A DNA stretch of 64,000 bases from positions 1 to 64,000 of the forward strand of contig JAUIJH010000005.1 in NCBI GenBank assembly GCA_030431335.1, given 5' to 3'. The position numbers and the translations under genes were made by a program. Position 1 is the first letter of the stretch; each line of letters opens with the position of its first letter. Under the pieces are notes generated by a model, which saw only the letters and a program-made list of their open reading frames with translations, did not search any database and was not told the origin of the DNA. This stretch comes from Alphaproteobacteria bacterium (GTDB taxonomy: Bacteria; Pseudomonadota; Alphaproteobacteria; Rhizobiales; Amorphaceae). Shown here piece by piece: positions 52,033 through 60,867 of this stretch.

Positions 52033-52878
52033 ATGAACACGCCGGTGCCCCCCTTTGCCGCGGCCCCGCAAGGCGATATCCTTCGGTCGAACCTCTTGGA
52101 GCGATGGGGAAACCGCTTGGCGCAGCCCTTGGTCGTCGTGACATGCGACCGCATCACGCACAATCTGTTGAAATGGTCCGGCTCGCCGGCCTCCTATCTG
52201 GAGGCGGTCGCCCATGTCGGCCTGCTGCCGGTGCAGCTGCCCACCATCGCGACGCCGCTCGACCCCACCCCCCTCGTGGAGGCGGCATCGGGGCTGCTCG
52301 TCACCGGCTCCAGGGCCAACGTGCATCCGGCGCACTACGGCGCTCCGCCGATCGAGGAAGCGGGGCCGTTCGATCCCGAGCGCGACGCCACCACGCTGCC
52401 GCTGATCGAGATGGCGATCGCGCGCGGCCTGCCGGTGCTCGCGATCTGCCGCGGCTTGCAGGAGCTCAACGTCGCCTTCGGCGGCTCGCTCGACCATGCC
52501 GTGCACGACCTGCCCGGCCGGCAGGATCACCGCTCGACGCCGCAGGAGGACATCGACGCCTGGTTCGCGATCCGCCATCCCGTCGAAGTCACGCCGGGCG
52601 GGCTGCTGGAGCGGATCGTCGGGCCCGGCGAGATCGCGGTCAACTCGGTGCACCGGCAGGGGATCGCGCGGCTGGCGGACGCCGCGCGCGTCGAGGCGCG
52701 CGCGCCCGACGGCACCATCGAGGCGATCTCGATCCCTGCCGCATCGGGCTTCGTGCTCGCGGTGCAGTGGCACCCGGAGCATTTCGTGCGCACCGACGCG
52801 CCGTCCAACGCCATCTTTTCGGCCTTCGCCGACGCCTGCCGCGCACATGCCGCCGGCGAACGGGCGCGCGCCGCATGA
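52033..52878 (+). CDS. Gamma-glutamyl hydrolase, peptidase C26 family (PuuD-like)
   Basis: A 281-aa class I glutamine amidotransferase-like hydrolase. The nucleophile elbow is [19 protein letters not shown] with C139, and the second part of the triad is VQWHPEH with H247 and E249. [13 protein letters not shown] gives the oxyanion region. Members such as PuuD cut gamma-glutamyl amide bonds (gamma-glutamyl-GABA, folyl-polyglutamate). It overlaps the nitrile hydratase alpha gene as ATGA, so it is the first gene of that operon, and it is divergent from the TRAP genes. Its substrate is unknown. Confidence 0.92.
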   Translation: MNTPVPPFAAAPQGDILRSNLLERWGNRLAQPLVVVTCDRITHNLLKWSGSPASYLEAVAHVGLLPVQLPTIATPLDPTPLVEAASGLLVTGSRANVHPAHYGAPPIEEAGPFDPERDATTLPLIEMAIARGLPVLAICRGLQELNVAFGGSLDHAVHDLPGRQDHRSTPQEDIDAWFAIRHPVEVTPGGLLERIVGPGEIAVNSVHRQGIARLADAARVEARAPDGTIEAISIPAASGFVLAVQWHPEHFVRTDAPSNAIFSAFADACRAHAAGERARAA

Positions 52879-53471
52879 GCGGGCACGACGATCACAGCCA
52901 CCTTAGCGAGATGGACGTGCGCGTGCGGGCGCTGCAATCGCTGCTCGTCGCCAAGGGCTATGTCGACCCGGCCGCGATGGACGAGCTCGTGACGCTCTAC
53001 GAGCACGAGGTGGGTCCGCAGAACGGCGCACGGGTGGTGGCCCGGGCCTGGTGCGACCCGGACTATGCCGCGCGCCTGTTCGAGGACGGCACGGCCGCCA
53101 TCGCCGAGCTCGGCTTCGGCGGGCGGCAGGGCGAGCATATGGTGGCCGTCGCCAACACGCCTGAGGTGCACAACATGGTCGTGTGCACGCTGTGCTCCTG
53201 CTACCCGTGGGCGGTGCTGGGCTTGCCGCCGGTCTGGTACAAATCCGCGCCCTACCGCGCCAAGGCGGTGGCCGACCCGCGCGGCGTGCTGGCCGATTTC
53301 GGCGTGGCGCTGCCGCAGGACACGCGCGTCGACGTGTGGGATTCCACCGCCGAGATCCGCTACCTGGTCGTGCCGATGCGGCCCGAAGGCACGAAGGGTT
53401 GGAGCGAGGACGCGCTCGCCGCCATCGTCACGCGCGATTCGATGATCGGCACAGGGCTGCCGCAGCCGTGA
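52875..53471 (+). CDS. nthA: Nitrile hydratase alpha subunit, cobalt type
   Basis: A 198-aa metalloenzyme subunit that, with the beta subunit, hydrates nitriles to amides. The metal-binding claw is [10 protein letters not shown] with C104, C107 and C109; T105 in CTLCSC is the residue that usually marks the cobalt enzyme rather than the iron enzyme (which has Ser). The upstream segment EVHNMVVCT and downstream [17 protein letters not shown] are family marks. It starts in ATGA overlap with the hydrolase gene and ends in GTGA overlap with the beta subunit. Confidence 0.96.
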   Translation: MSGHDDHSHLSEMDVRVRALQSLLVAKGYVDPAAMDELVTLYEHEVGPQNGARVVARAWCDPDYAARLFEDGTAAIAELGFGGRQGEHMVAVANTPEVHNMVVCTLCSCYPWAVLGLPPVWYKSAPYRAKAVADPRGVLADFGVALPQDTRVDVWDSTAEIRYLVVPMRPEGTKGWSEDALAAIVTRDSMIGTGLPQP

Positions 53472-54091
53472 ACGGCCCGCAGGATCTCGGCGGCGCGCAC
53501 GGCTTCGGCCCCGTGATCGCGGAGCCGGACGAGGCGATCTTCCACGCCCCCTGGGAGCGCACCGCCTTCGCGCTGACTTTGTTGATGGGCGCGACGGGGC
53601 TGTGGTCGCTCGACCGCTCGCGCTTCATGCGCGAATCGCTGCCGCATCCGGTCTACCTCACGGCCAGCTACTACGAGATCTGGCTCGCGGCGCTGGAGCG
53701 GCTGGTGGCCGAGCGGGGCCTCGCGGGCGAGGATGCCCCCGCCCCCAAGCGCGTGCTCGCCCGCGCGGACGTGCGCCCGGCGATGGCCCGCGGCACGCCG
53801 ACCGAGCGGCCGGGCCCGCCGCCGCGTTTCGCGCCGGGCGACAGGGTGCGCGTCATCGCCATGAACCCCGCCACCCACACCCGCGCGCCGCGCTACGTGC
53901 GCGGTCGCCTCGGCACGGTCGCGGCGCTGCGCGGTTGCCACGTGCTGCCCGACACCAGCGCCCACGACGCGGGCGAGAACCCCGCCCCGCTCTACAACAT
54001 TACCTTCGCCGCCGCCGAGCTGTGGGGGCCGGACACCACCGCCGGCAACATCCATGTCGACCTTTTCGAGCCCTATCTTGCGCCCGCCTGA
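53468..54091 (+). CDS. nthB: Nitrile hydratase beta subunit
   Basis: A 207-aa partner of the alpha subunit. It begins [16 protein letters not shown], the beta-subunit signature (NGxxDxGGxxGFG). The C-terminal part has [21 protein letters not shown] then [11 protein letters not shown] and [13 protein letters not shown], forming the SH3-like fold that covers the metal. The GTG at 53468 is the only start consistent with the N-terminus and overlaps the alpha stop. Confidence 0.96.
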   Translation: MNGPQDLGGAHGFGPVIAEPDEAIFHAPWERTAFALTLLMGATGLWSLDRSRFMRESLPHPVYLTASYYEIWLAALERLVAERGLAGEDAPAPKRVLARADVRPAMARGTPTERPGPPPRFAPGDRVRVIAMNPATHTRAPRYVRGRLGTVAALRGCHVLPDTSAHDAGENPAPLYNITFAAAELWGPDTTAGNIHVDLFEPYLAPA

Positions 54092-54407
54092 AACGCCCGC
54101 GCCCGCTGACGAGCCCGCCTTCGCCGCGCCCTGGGAGGCGGAGGCGTTCGCGCTCAAGGCCCATCTGGTGGAAACCGGCCGCATCCGAGCCGACGAATTC
54201 GCGGCGCTGTTTGGCGAGGCGTTGCGGCAGGACCCCGCCGCGGCCGATGGCGGGACGGGCTACTTCGTCGCCTTCGTCGCCGCGCTGGAGCGGGCCGTCG
54301 CGGCGATGGCGCCGCCCGAGGAACTCGCCGCCGAGCGCGAGGCCTGGCGCCAGGCCGCCGCCGCGACCCCGCACGGCCAACCCATCGTCCCGCGTCGCCC
54401 TGGCTGA
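54054..54407 (+). CDS. Nitrile hydratase accessory protein (activator/metallochaperone)
   Basis: A 117-aa protein resembling the N-terminal beta-subunit-like region: APWEAEAFALKAHLVETGRI and then FVAFVAALERAVAAMA. Such proteins (P14K, NhlE-like) swap subunits to load cobalt into the alpha subunit. The ATG at 54054 overlaps the beta gene by 38 nt, and a TTG further in (54078 region) is possible, so the exact start is uncertain. It completes the alpha-beta-activator set. Confidence 0.85.
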   Translation: MSTFSSPILRPPETPAPADEPAFAAPWEAEAFALKAHLVETGRIRADEFAALFGEALRQDPAAADGGTGYFVAFVAALERAVAAMAPPEELAAEREAWRQAAAATPHGQPIVPRRPG

Positions 54408-54431
54408 CCGGCGTGCCCTTCGCGGCCGCCC

Positions 54432-56201
54432 TCAGGTCACGGCGACCCGCCGTGCCGGCGGCTCGACGCGGCGAGCCGCTTGGGTTGCCGCCTCGTCGAT
54501 CCCTTTCGCCGGCGCACCGTCGCGAAACCGCACGCCGTACACCGCCTCGGCCGCCGCCGGCGTCACATAGCCGTCCAGAACATCGGTGAGGACCGCGGCC
54601 GGATCGCGCGCGAGGGGGTCGCCGACGCCGCCGCCGCCGGGGGTGTCGAGGCGCACCACGTCGCCGCGCGACAGGGTGATGTCGGAAGCGCGCGCCGCGA
54701 GGCGGGTGGCATCGGCGTCAGGGTTCACCAGGGCATCGCCGCAGCGGCCGGGCTCGCCCCCCGCGTGGCCCTGCGGCGGGATGACGTGCTTGCTGGAGCG
54801 CACCGACAGCCGCATCGCCTCGGCCAGCACCTCGTATTCGCGGCGGAAGGCGAGGCCGCCGCGGAAGGTGCCCGCACCGCCCGAATCGGGGATCGGCTCG
54901 AAGCGGCCGATGCGCACCGGAAACTCCGTCTCGATCACCTCGATGGGGGCGATGCGCCCGTTGGTCTGGTTGACGTGGCTGCCGGTCAGCCCGTCGAGGC
55001 CCGCTCGCGCGCCGGTGCCGCCAGCGAAGATCTCGTACTGGACGTAGGCACGCGCGCGCGGATCGGGGCGGTCGGCGGGCAGGCCGAACAGCAGCGAGCG
55101 GCTGTCGGAGCCATCGGCCCGCGCGGCTTCCGGGGCGAGCCCGGCCAGCGCCTCGAACACGGCGTTGATCACGGCGTGGACGGTGGCGTTGTAGGTGTTC
55201 ATCGGCGCGGGAAAGCGCGGATCGAGCACGGAGCCGGGGCGCGTCACCACCTCGAAGGCATCGAGCAGGCCGCCGTTGACGGGCTGGCGCGGGTCGGTGA
55301 GCGCGATCAGCGCGTAGGCGCAGGCGGCGCGAACCGTGGGCGGGCGGATGTTGGCGGGGCCGGCCGCCTGGTCGTCGGAGGCGGTGAAGTCGAACACGAG
55401 GCGTTCCCCGTGCAGCGCCGCGCGCACCCGGATGGCAACGGGCGTGTCCTTGCGCACGCCATCCGATTCCAGCGCCCGCTCGGCCTGCGCCACGCCGTCG
55501 GGCCACTCGGCGAAGGTCGCCTTGAGGCGCGCGGTGGCGGCCTGTTGCAGGAGCTGGAGCGCGCTGAGCACGGTCGCCTCGCCATAACGCTCGGCGGTGG
55601 CGGCGAAGCGGCGCGCGCCCACCTCGCAGCAGCCGATCTGTCCGCGCACATCGCCCATCACCAGCTCCGGCGCGCGGCTGTTGGCGCGGATCATCGCCTC
55701 GATCTCGCGGTTGATCGTGCCCCCGGCCGCGATGCGCACCGGCGGGATCTGCAGGCCCTCGTTGAACACCTCGCGCGCCTGGCCCGAGCAGCTGCCGGGC
55801 ACCGGCCCGCCGATATCGGACTTGTGGGCGATGGACGCGGTGAAGCCGATCAGCCGCTCGCCGAGGAAGGCCGGCATCAGGACGGCGAAATCGGGCGCAT
55901 GCGGACTGCCGCCCTCGTAGGGGCTGTTGACCAGGAAGGCGTCGCCGGGCGCCATCTCCTCGCGCGGGTAGCGGGCGAGGACGCCGGCAAGCGACGCCGG
56001 AAAGGCGCCGATGTGAAGAGGGAGCACCACGTGCTGCGCGCCGAGCGTGCCGTCCGGCAGGAGGATGGCGCAGCTTGCGTCCTGGCTTTCGCGGATGATG
56101 GTGGAGTAGCCGGTGCGAAACAGCGCCTCCTGCATCTCGCGCACGATGCCGGCGGCGCTGGCCCCGATGATCTGCGCCGAAACGGCGTCGAGCGCGCTCA
56201 T
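54432..56201 (-). CDS. hyuB: Hydantoinase B / 5-oxoprolinase family subunit
   Basis: A 589-aa subunit of an ATP-dependent cyclic-amide hydrolase. Family marks are DAFLVNSPYEGGSPHAPDFA, GFTASIAHKSDIGGPVPGS, DVRGQIGCCEVGARR and the C-terminal DSGGAGTFRGGLAFRREYEV. The enzyme opens hydantoins, 5-oxoproline or related ketones (acetone carboxylase has the same fold). The ATG at 56201 forms ATGA with hyuA upstream. It ends 25 bp from the nitrile hydratase activator, convergent. Confidence 0.94.
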   Translation of the reverse strand: MSALDAVSAQIIGASAAGIVREMQEALFRTGYSTIIRESQDASCAILLPDGTLGAQHVVLPLHIGAFPASLAGVLARYPREEMAPGDAFLVNSPYEGGSPHAPDFAVLMPAFLGERLIGFTASIAHKSDIGGPVPGSCSGQAREVFNEGLQIPPVRIAAGGTINREIEAMIRANSRAPELVMGDVRGQIGCCEVGARRFAATAERYGEATVLSALQLLQQAATARLKATFAEWPDGVAQAERALESDGVRKDTPVAIRVRAALHGERLVFDFTASDDQAAGPANIRPPTVRAACAYALIALTDPRQPVNGGLLDAFEVVTRPGSVLDPRFPAPMNTYNATVHAVINAVFEALAGLAPEAARADGSDSRSLLFGLPADRPDPRARAYVQYEIFAGGTGARAGLDGLTGSHVNQTNGRIAPIEVIETEFPVRIGRFEPIPDSGGAGTFRGGLAFRREYEVLAEAMRLSVRSSKHVIPPQGHAGGEPGRCGDALVNPDADATRLAARASDITLSRGDVVRLDTPGGGGVGDPLARDPAAVLTDVLDGYVTPAAAEAVYGVRFRDGAPAKGIDEAATQAARRVEPPARRVAVT

Positions 56202-58279
56202 GACGCCCCCCTTTCCATGGTGACGATGAGATTGCCGACCGCGTCCACCACCACGCGTGCGCCCGGCTCGATCAAAGTGGTGGTGTCGCCCTGCTCCACG
56301 ATGGCCGGCCCCGTGAAGGCGTGGCCCGGCGCGAGGCCGGCGCGCGCAAAGATCGGCGTTTCGAGCCACGCCAGCGCGCCGTCCACCTCGAAGGCGACGG
56401 GGCGGCGGGCGGTCTCGGCCGCGTCGACCGGGCCGCTCGCGGGTGCCGGGCGTGCGAGGTTGGGCTTGGCGACGAGGCCGACGCCCGACATGCGCACCGC
56501 CATCAGCTCGACACGCGCGTTCTCCGCCCCGTGCCCGAAGCGGGTGCGGTGGAGCACGTCGAAACGGGCGCGCAGGTCCGCAAGGTCGACGGGCGCGCCG
56601 GGCTCCCATTCGAGCGGCACGGTCACCTCGTAGCCCTGGCCCTCGTAGCGCAGATCGACGGCGGCGATCAGCACGGTCTGCGCCGGCTCGAAGCGGTCGG
56701 CGGCGAGCGCCTCGGCCAGGTCGCCCGCGAGTTCGGCGGCGATGGCGGCGACGGCCTCGCCGGTGGTCGCCTCCAGCATCGTCGGAGCGGAGCGGATGCG
56801 CTCATAGCGCACGTCGGCCGACAGCAGCCCCAGCGCGGAGGTGACGCCGGGGTATGGCGGCACCAGCACCTCGGCGATGCCCAGCGTGGCGGCGATGCGC
56901 ACCGCATGGAGCGGCCCCGCCCCACCGAAGGCGATCAGCGTGAAGTCGCGCAGATCGAGGCCGCGCCCGGTGGCCATCGCCCGCACCGCCTCGGCCATCT
57001 TGACGTCGATCAGCTTGAGGACGCCCATCGCGGCGCGGTCGGCGTCGAGCACGAGCGGCGCGGCGAGGCGCTCGGCGAGCGCCGCACGGGCGGCGGCCAC
57101 GTCGAGCTTGAGGGTGCCCGCGAGCGCCGCCTCGCCGCCGAGATAGCCGAGCACGACGTTGGCGTCGGTCACGGTGGGCTGCATCCCGCCGCGGCCGTAG
57201 GAGACCGGGCCGGGGACGGCGCCGGCGCTGTCGGGGCCGACCTCGAGCAGGCCCGCCGCGTCGACGCGGGCGATGGTGCCGCCGCCCGCCGACAGGGTCT
57301 CCACGCCGAGTGTCGGCAGCGCCAGCGGGCGGCCGGCGATCTCGGCGCGCTGGCGCCGCTCCGGCTCGCCGCCGACGATAACGGCCACGTCGCAGCTGGT
57401 GCCGCCCATGTCGAAGGCGATGACGTTATCGCGCCCGGCCGCCCGCCCGATGGTGGCCGCGCCGATGACGCCGCCGGCAAGGCCCGACAGCACCGTCGCC
57501 GCCGCCTGGTGGCCCGCCTTGGCGATGGGGGCCGCGCCACCGTTGGACAGCATCAGGTAACGCTGCGGGGTTGCCGTGCCGCGCTCGGTCAGCGCGCTGT
57601 CGAGCCGGTCGAGATAGGCGCCGACCACGGGCTCCAGGTAGGCGTTGGCCACCGTGGTGGACAGGCGATAATATTCGCGGATCACGGGTGCCAGCGCGCT
57701 CGACAGCGACACCGGCACGCCGGGCAGGATCTCCGCGGCGAGTTCGCGAATGCGCTCCTCGTGCGCGCTGTGCAGGAAGGAGAACAGGAAGCAGACCGCG
57801 ATCGCCTCCACCTTTTCCGCCCGCAGCGTCTCCAGCGCGGCGCGCGCGCTCGCCTCGTCGAACGGGGTGACCACCGTGCCGTCGGCGCCGACGCGCTCGC
57901 GCACCTCCACCGTGCGGCGGGCCGGCACCAGCAGCGGCGGGCGCCGGTAGTGGAGGTCGAACGTCGGTGCGCCGTAGGGGCGCGCCTGCTCCTGCACCTC
58001 GTAGATGCCGCGGAACCCTTCGGTGATGACGAGGCCGGCCCGCGCGCCCTTGCCCTCCAGCAGCGCATTGGTTGCGACGGTGGTGCCGTGCAGGAACAGG
58101 CCGATGTCGCTGGCGGGACGGCCGGCGAGCGCCCGCTGCAGCCCGGCCAGGATCGCCCGGTCGGGCGCATCGGGCGTCGAACTCTCCTTGAACACCGAAA
58201 CGGTGTTGGCGGCCTCGTCGAACACGACGAAGTCGCAGAACGTGCCGCCGGTATCGACGCCGATTGTAAGCGTTTGCAT
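56198..58279 (-). CDS. hyuA: Hydantoinase A / 5-oxoprolinase family subunit
   Basis: A 693-aa ATP-binding subunit. The N-terminal TIGVDTGGTFCDFVVFDEA is the phosphate loop of the actin-like ATPase fold. Then come FLHGTTVATNALLEGKGARA, IAFDMGGTSCDVAVIVGG and LIAFGGAGPLHAVRIA. With HyuB it hydrolyses a cyclic amide using ATP. No racemase or carbamoylase gene is adjacent, so the substrate (5-oxoproline, N-methylhydantoin or other) is unknown. Confidence 0.95.
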   Translation of the reverse strand: MQTLTIGVDTGGTFCDFVVFDEAANTVSVFKESSTPDAPDRAILAGLQRALAGRPASDIGLFLHGTTVATNALLEGKGARAGLVITEGFRGIYEVQEQARPYGAPTFDLHYRRPPLLVPARRTVEVRERVGADGTVVTPFDEASARAALETLRAEKVEAIAVCFLFSFLHSAHEERIRELAAEILPGVPVSLSSALAPVIREYYRLSTTVANAYLEPVVGAYLDRLDSALTERGTATPQRYLMLSNGGAAPIAKAGHQAAATVLSGLAGGVIGAATIGRAAGRDNVIAFDMGGTSCDVAVIVGGEPERRQRAEIAGRPLALPTLGVETLSAGGGTIARVDAAGLLEVGPDSAGAVPGPVSYGRGGMQPTVTDANVVLGYLGGEAALAGTLKLDVAAARAALAERLAAPLVLDADRAAMGVLKLIDVKMAEAVRAMATGRGLDLRDFTLIAFGGAGPLHAVRIAATLGIAEVLVPPYPGVTSALGLLSADVRYERIRSAPTMLEATTGEAVAAIAAELAGDLAEALAADRFEPAQTVLIAAVDLRYEGQGYEVTVPLEWEPGAPVDLADLRARFDVLHRTRFGHGAENARVELMAVRMSGVGLVAKPNLARPAPASGPVDAAETARRPVAFEVDGALAWLETPIFARAGLAPGHAFTGPAIVEQGDTTTLIEPGARVVVDAVGNLIVTMERGAS

Positions 58280-58498
58280 CCCTTGCCTCTTGCCACTACC
58301 GGGCTATGAACTCCTTCCGGCGGCGGCACGGCAAAAACCGAAATTCTGCCCCACCAAGACAAAGCTCATCTGACCGGGGCCGGCCGCGGTGGTGTAGGGG
58401 CTGATGTGGCACCGGCTCGTGGTTTGCGCTGCCGAGCGGCCCAAAACGCCGTCACATCCGTGGCGTCGCCAACGAACTAAGGGAGGGTGCGAGCTTCT

Positions 58499-60823
58499 AT
58501 GGACATGAATGGCCGCCTCGTGGGGCAATCCGTCCAACGCGTCGAGGATCCCCGCCTCATCTCCGGCCGTGGCGCGTTTACGGACGATTTCGCGCCCGAA
58601 GGCATGGTGTGGGGCATGGTCGTGCGCTCACCGGAGGCGAACGGCTATCTCACCGGGCTCGACACCAGCGCCGCGGAGGCCGCGCCGGGCGTGCTTGCCG
58701 TGCTCACGGCGGCGGACGCGGCGGCGGACGGGCTCGGCACCTTCGAGCCGGCGAGCGCCATGCCGCTGGCCGACGGCAGCCCGATGCGCGTGCCTCACCG
58801 GGCCATTCTCGCCACGGACCGGGTGCGCCACGTGGGCGATCCGGTCGCCTTCGTGGTGGCCGAGACGCTGCAGCAGGCGCGCGACGCGGCCGAGCTCGTG
58901 ACGGTCGACATCGATTCCCTGCCCGCCGTCACCACGCTGGAAGCGGTGCGCGACGGCACCGCCCCGCCGGCCGAGCCCGGATGGGACGACAATCTGCTGT
59001 TCCACTTCGAAAAGGGCGACGCGGCGGCGGCCGACGCGGCCCTCGCGGGCGCCGCCCACGTGACACGGCTGTCGCTGAAGATCAGCCGCGTGCAGCCGGC
59101 GCCGATGGAACCGCGCGCGCACCTCGGCGAATACGACGCCGCGAGCGGGCGCTACACGCTCACCACCCCCACCCAGTCGCCCTGGCGGATCAAGAACACG
59201 CTGGCGCAAGACATTCTGCATGTGCCTGCCGAACAGATTCGCGTCATCGCGCCCGATATGGGCGGCGGGTTCGGCAACCGCTCCACCACGCTCCAGGAGC
59301 AGGCGCTGGTGCTGTGGGCCGCGCGCCGGCTCGGCCGCCCGGTGAAGTGGCGCTCGGACCGCTCCGAATCCTTCCAGAGCGACGACCAGGGCCGCCACAC
59401 GCTGGCGACGGCCGAGCTCGGCCTCGACGCAGAGGGCCGTTTCGTCGGCCTCAAGGTGCACACGCTCTACGGCCTCGGCGCCTACCATGCGCAGGTGAGC
59501 GTCGGCCCGGCGACCAACAATCTGGGCGTCCTCGCCGGCGTCTACCAGCTCCCGGTGATCCACGTCGAAGTCGACGGGGTGATGCTCAACGTCAACCCGG
59601 CCGCCGCCTATCGCGGCGCGGGCCGGCCGGAAGCCAGCTACATCATCGAGCGGATCATCGACCGGGCCGCCCGCGAGACCGGGCGCGACCCCATCGCCCT
59701 GCGGCGGCTCAACATGATCCCGCCCGATGCGATGCCCTATAAGACCGCCCTCACCTACACCTACGACAGCGGCAACTTCGCCGCCGTGCTTGACCGCGCG
59801 CTCGAGGCGGCCGACCACGCCGGCTTCCAGGCCCGGCGCGAGGCGGCCAAGGCGCGCGGGCTCCTGGCGGGCATCGGCGTCGCCTGCTCCATCGAAAGTG
59901 CCGGCGGGCCGGCGCGCGGCGAGAACGCCCGCCTCAAGCTGCGGCAGGACGGCGACGTGGAGCTGACCATCGGCACCCACAGCCACGGCCAGGGCCACGA
60001 GACGGTGTTCCGCCAGGTGGTGGGCGACGTGCTGGGGCTGGGGCTAGACAAAATCGCCTTCGTGCAGGGCGACACCGACGCGCTGCACGACGGCGGCGGC
60101 ACGGCCGGCTCGCGCTCCTCGGCGGTGGGCGGCGGCGTCACGCAGCTCGCGGGGCAGGCGCTGATCAAGGCGGCCCGGCCCATCGCGGCGGACGCGCTGG
60201 AGGCATCGGAGGACGACATCGAGTTCGCCGAGGGCCGCTTCGCCATCGTCGGCACCGACCGCTCGGTGGGCTGGGCGGAGATCGCCGCGAACGCGGCGGA
60301 GACCGGCCGGCTCGAGACGCTGGCGGTCGAGGAGAGCTACAAGGTGGCCCAGAACGCCTTCCCCAACTCGTGCGCCATCGCCGAGGTGGAGATCGACCCC
60401 GAGACCGGGGCGGTCGCCTTTTCGCGCTACACCGTCGTCGGCGATTTCGGCACCGTGCTCAACCCGATGCTGCTGGACGGACAGATCCACGGCGGCATCG
60501 CCCAGGGCGCGGGGCAGATCCTGTTCGAGGAGCTTCTGTGGGACGAGGAGACGGGGCAACTCGTGACCGGCTCGTTCATGGACTACGCCATGCCGCGGGC
60601 GGACGATCTGCCGATGTTCGCGACCGAGACGTTGCCGATCCCCACCGCCTCCAACATTCTGGGCGCCAAGGGCGTGGGCGAGGCCGGGTGCGTCGCCTCG
60701 CTGCCGGCGGTGATGAACGCGATCGTGGACGCGCTCGCCCCGCTCGGCATCACCGAGTTCGACATGCCGGCGACGCCGCACCGCGTGTGGCAGGCCATCG
60801 CCAGGGCCCGCCGCGAGGGCTGA
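58499..60823 (+). CDS. Xanthine dehydrogenase family molybdopterin-binding subunit (stand-alone)
   Basis: A 774-aa large subunit of a molybdenum hydroxylase. The N-terminal domain starts GRLVGQSVQRVEDPRLISGR then GAFTDDF (VEDPRLxxGxGxF-DD, CoxL/aldehyde oxidase type). The molybdenum-cofactor domain includes DMGGGFGNRSTT and IGTHSHGQGHETVF, and the base that deprotonates the Mo-hydroxyl is E728 in GAKGVGEAGC. Such enzymes need a [2Fe-2S] subunit and usually an FAD subunit, but neither is adjacent. The ATG at 58499 has GGAGGG 11 nt upstream. It is divergent from hyuA. Substrate: an aldehyde or N-heterocycle, unknown. Confidence 0.9.
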   Translation: MDMNGRLVGQSVQRVEDPRLISGRGAFTDDFAPEGMVWGMVVRSPEANGYLTGLDTSAAEAAPGVLAVLTAADAAADGLGTFEPASAMPLADGSPMRVPHRAILATDRVRHVGDPVAFVVAETLQQARDAAELVTVDIDSLPAVTTLEAVRDGTAPPAEPGWDDNLLFHFEKGDAAAADAALAGAAHVTRLSLKISRVQPAPMEPRAHLGEYDAASGRYTLTTPTQSPWRIKNTLAQDILHVPAEQIRVIAPDMGGGFGNRSTTLQEQALVLWAARRLGRPVKWRSDRSESFQSDDQGRHTLATAELGLDAEGRFVGLKVHTLYGLGAYHAQVSVGPATNNLGVLAGVYQLPVIHVEVDGVMLNVNPAAAYRGAGRPEASYIIERIIDRAARETGRDPIALRRLNMIPPDAMPYKTALTYTYDSGNFAAVLDRALEAADHAGFQARREAAKARGLLAGIGVACSIESAGGPARGENARLKLRQDGDVELTIGTHSHGQGHETVFRQVVGDVLGLGLDKIAFVQGDTDALHDGGGTAGSRSSAVGGGVTQLAGQALIKAARPIAADALEASEDDIEFAEGRFAIVGTDRSVGWAEIAANAAETGRLETLAVEESYKVAQNAFPNSCAIAEVEIDPETGAVAFSRYTVVGDFGTVLNPMLLDGQIHGGIAQGAGQILFEELLWDEETGQLVTGSFMDYAMPRADDLPMFATETLPIPTASNILGAKGVGEAGCVASLPAVMNAIVDALAPLGITEFDMPATPHRVWQAIARARREG

Positions 60824-60837
60824 TTCGGGCGCCGAAG

Positions 60838-60861
60838 CGCTGGCCGGGGCGCCCGCCAGCG
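60838..60861. terminator. Hairpin between convergent molybdopterin-enzyme and lysR genes
   Basis: CGCTGGC (60838-60844) pairs with GCCAGCG (60855-60861) around a 10-nt loop. It lies between the two stop codons. No U run; a weak bidirectional terminator is likely. Confidence 0.5.
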
Positions 60862-60867
60862 TGAGTG

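Noticed and set aside
54432-58279. Hydantoinase genes and nitrile hydratase as one operon
   Set aside because: They are convergent, not co-directional, so they are separate transcripts even if functionally related.
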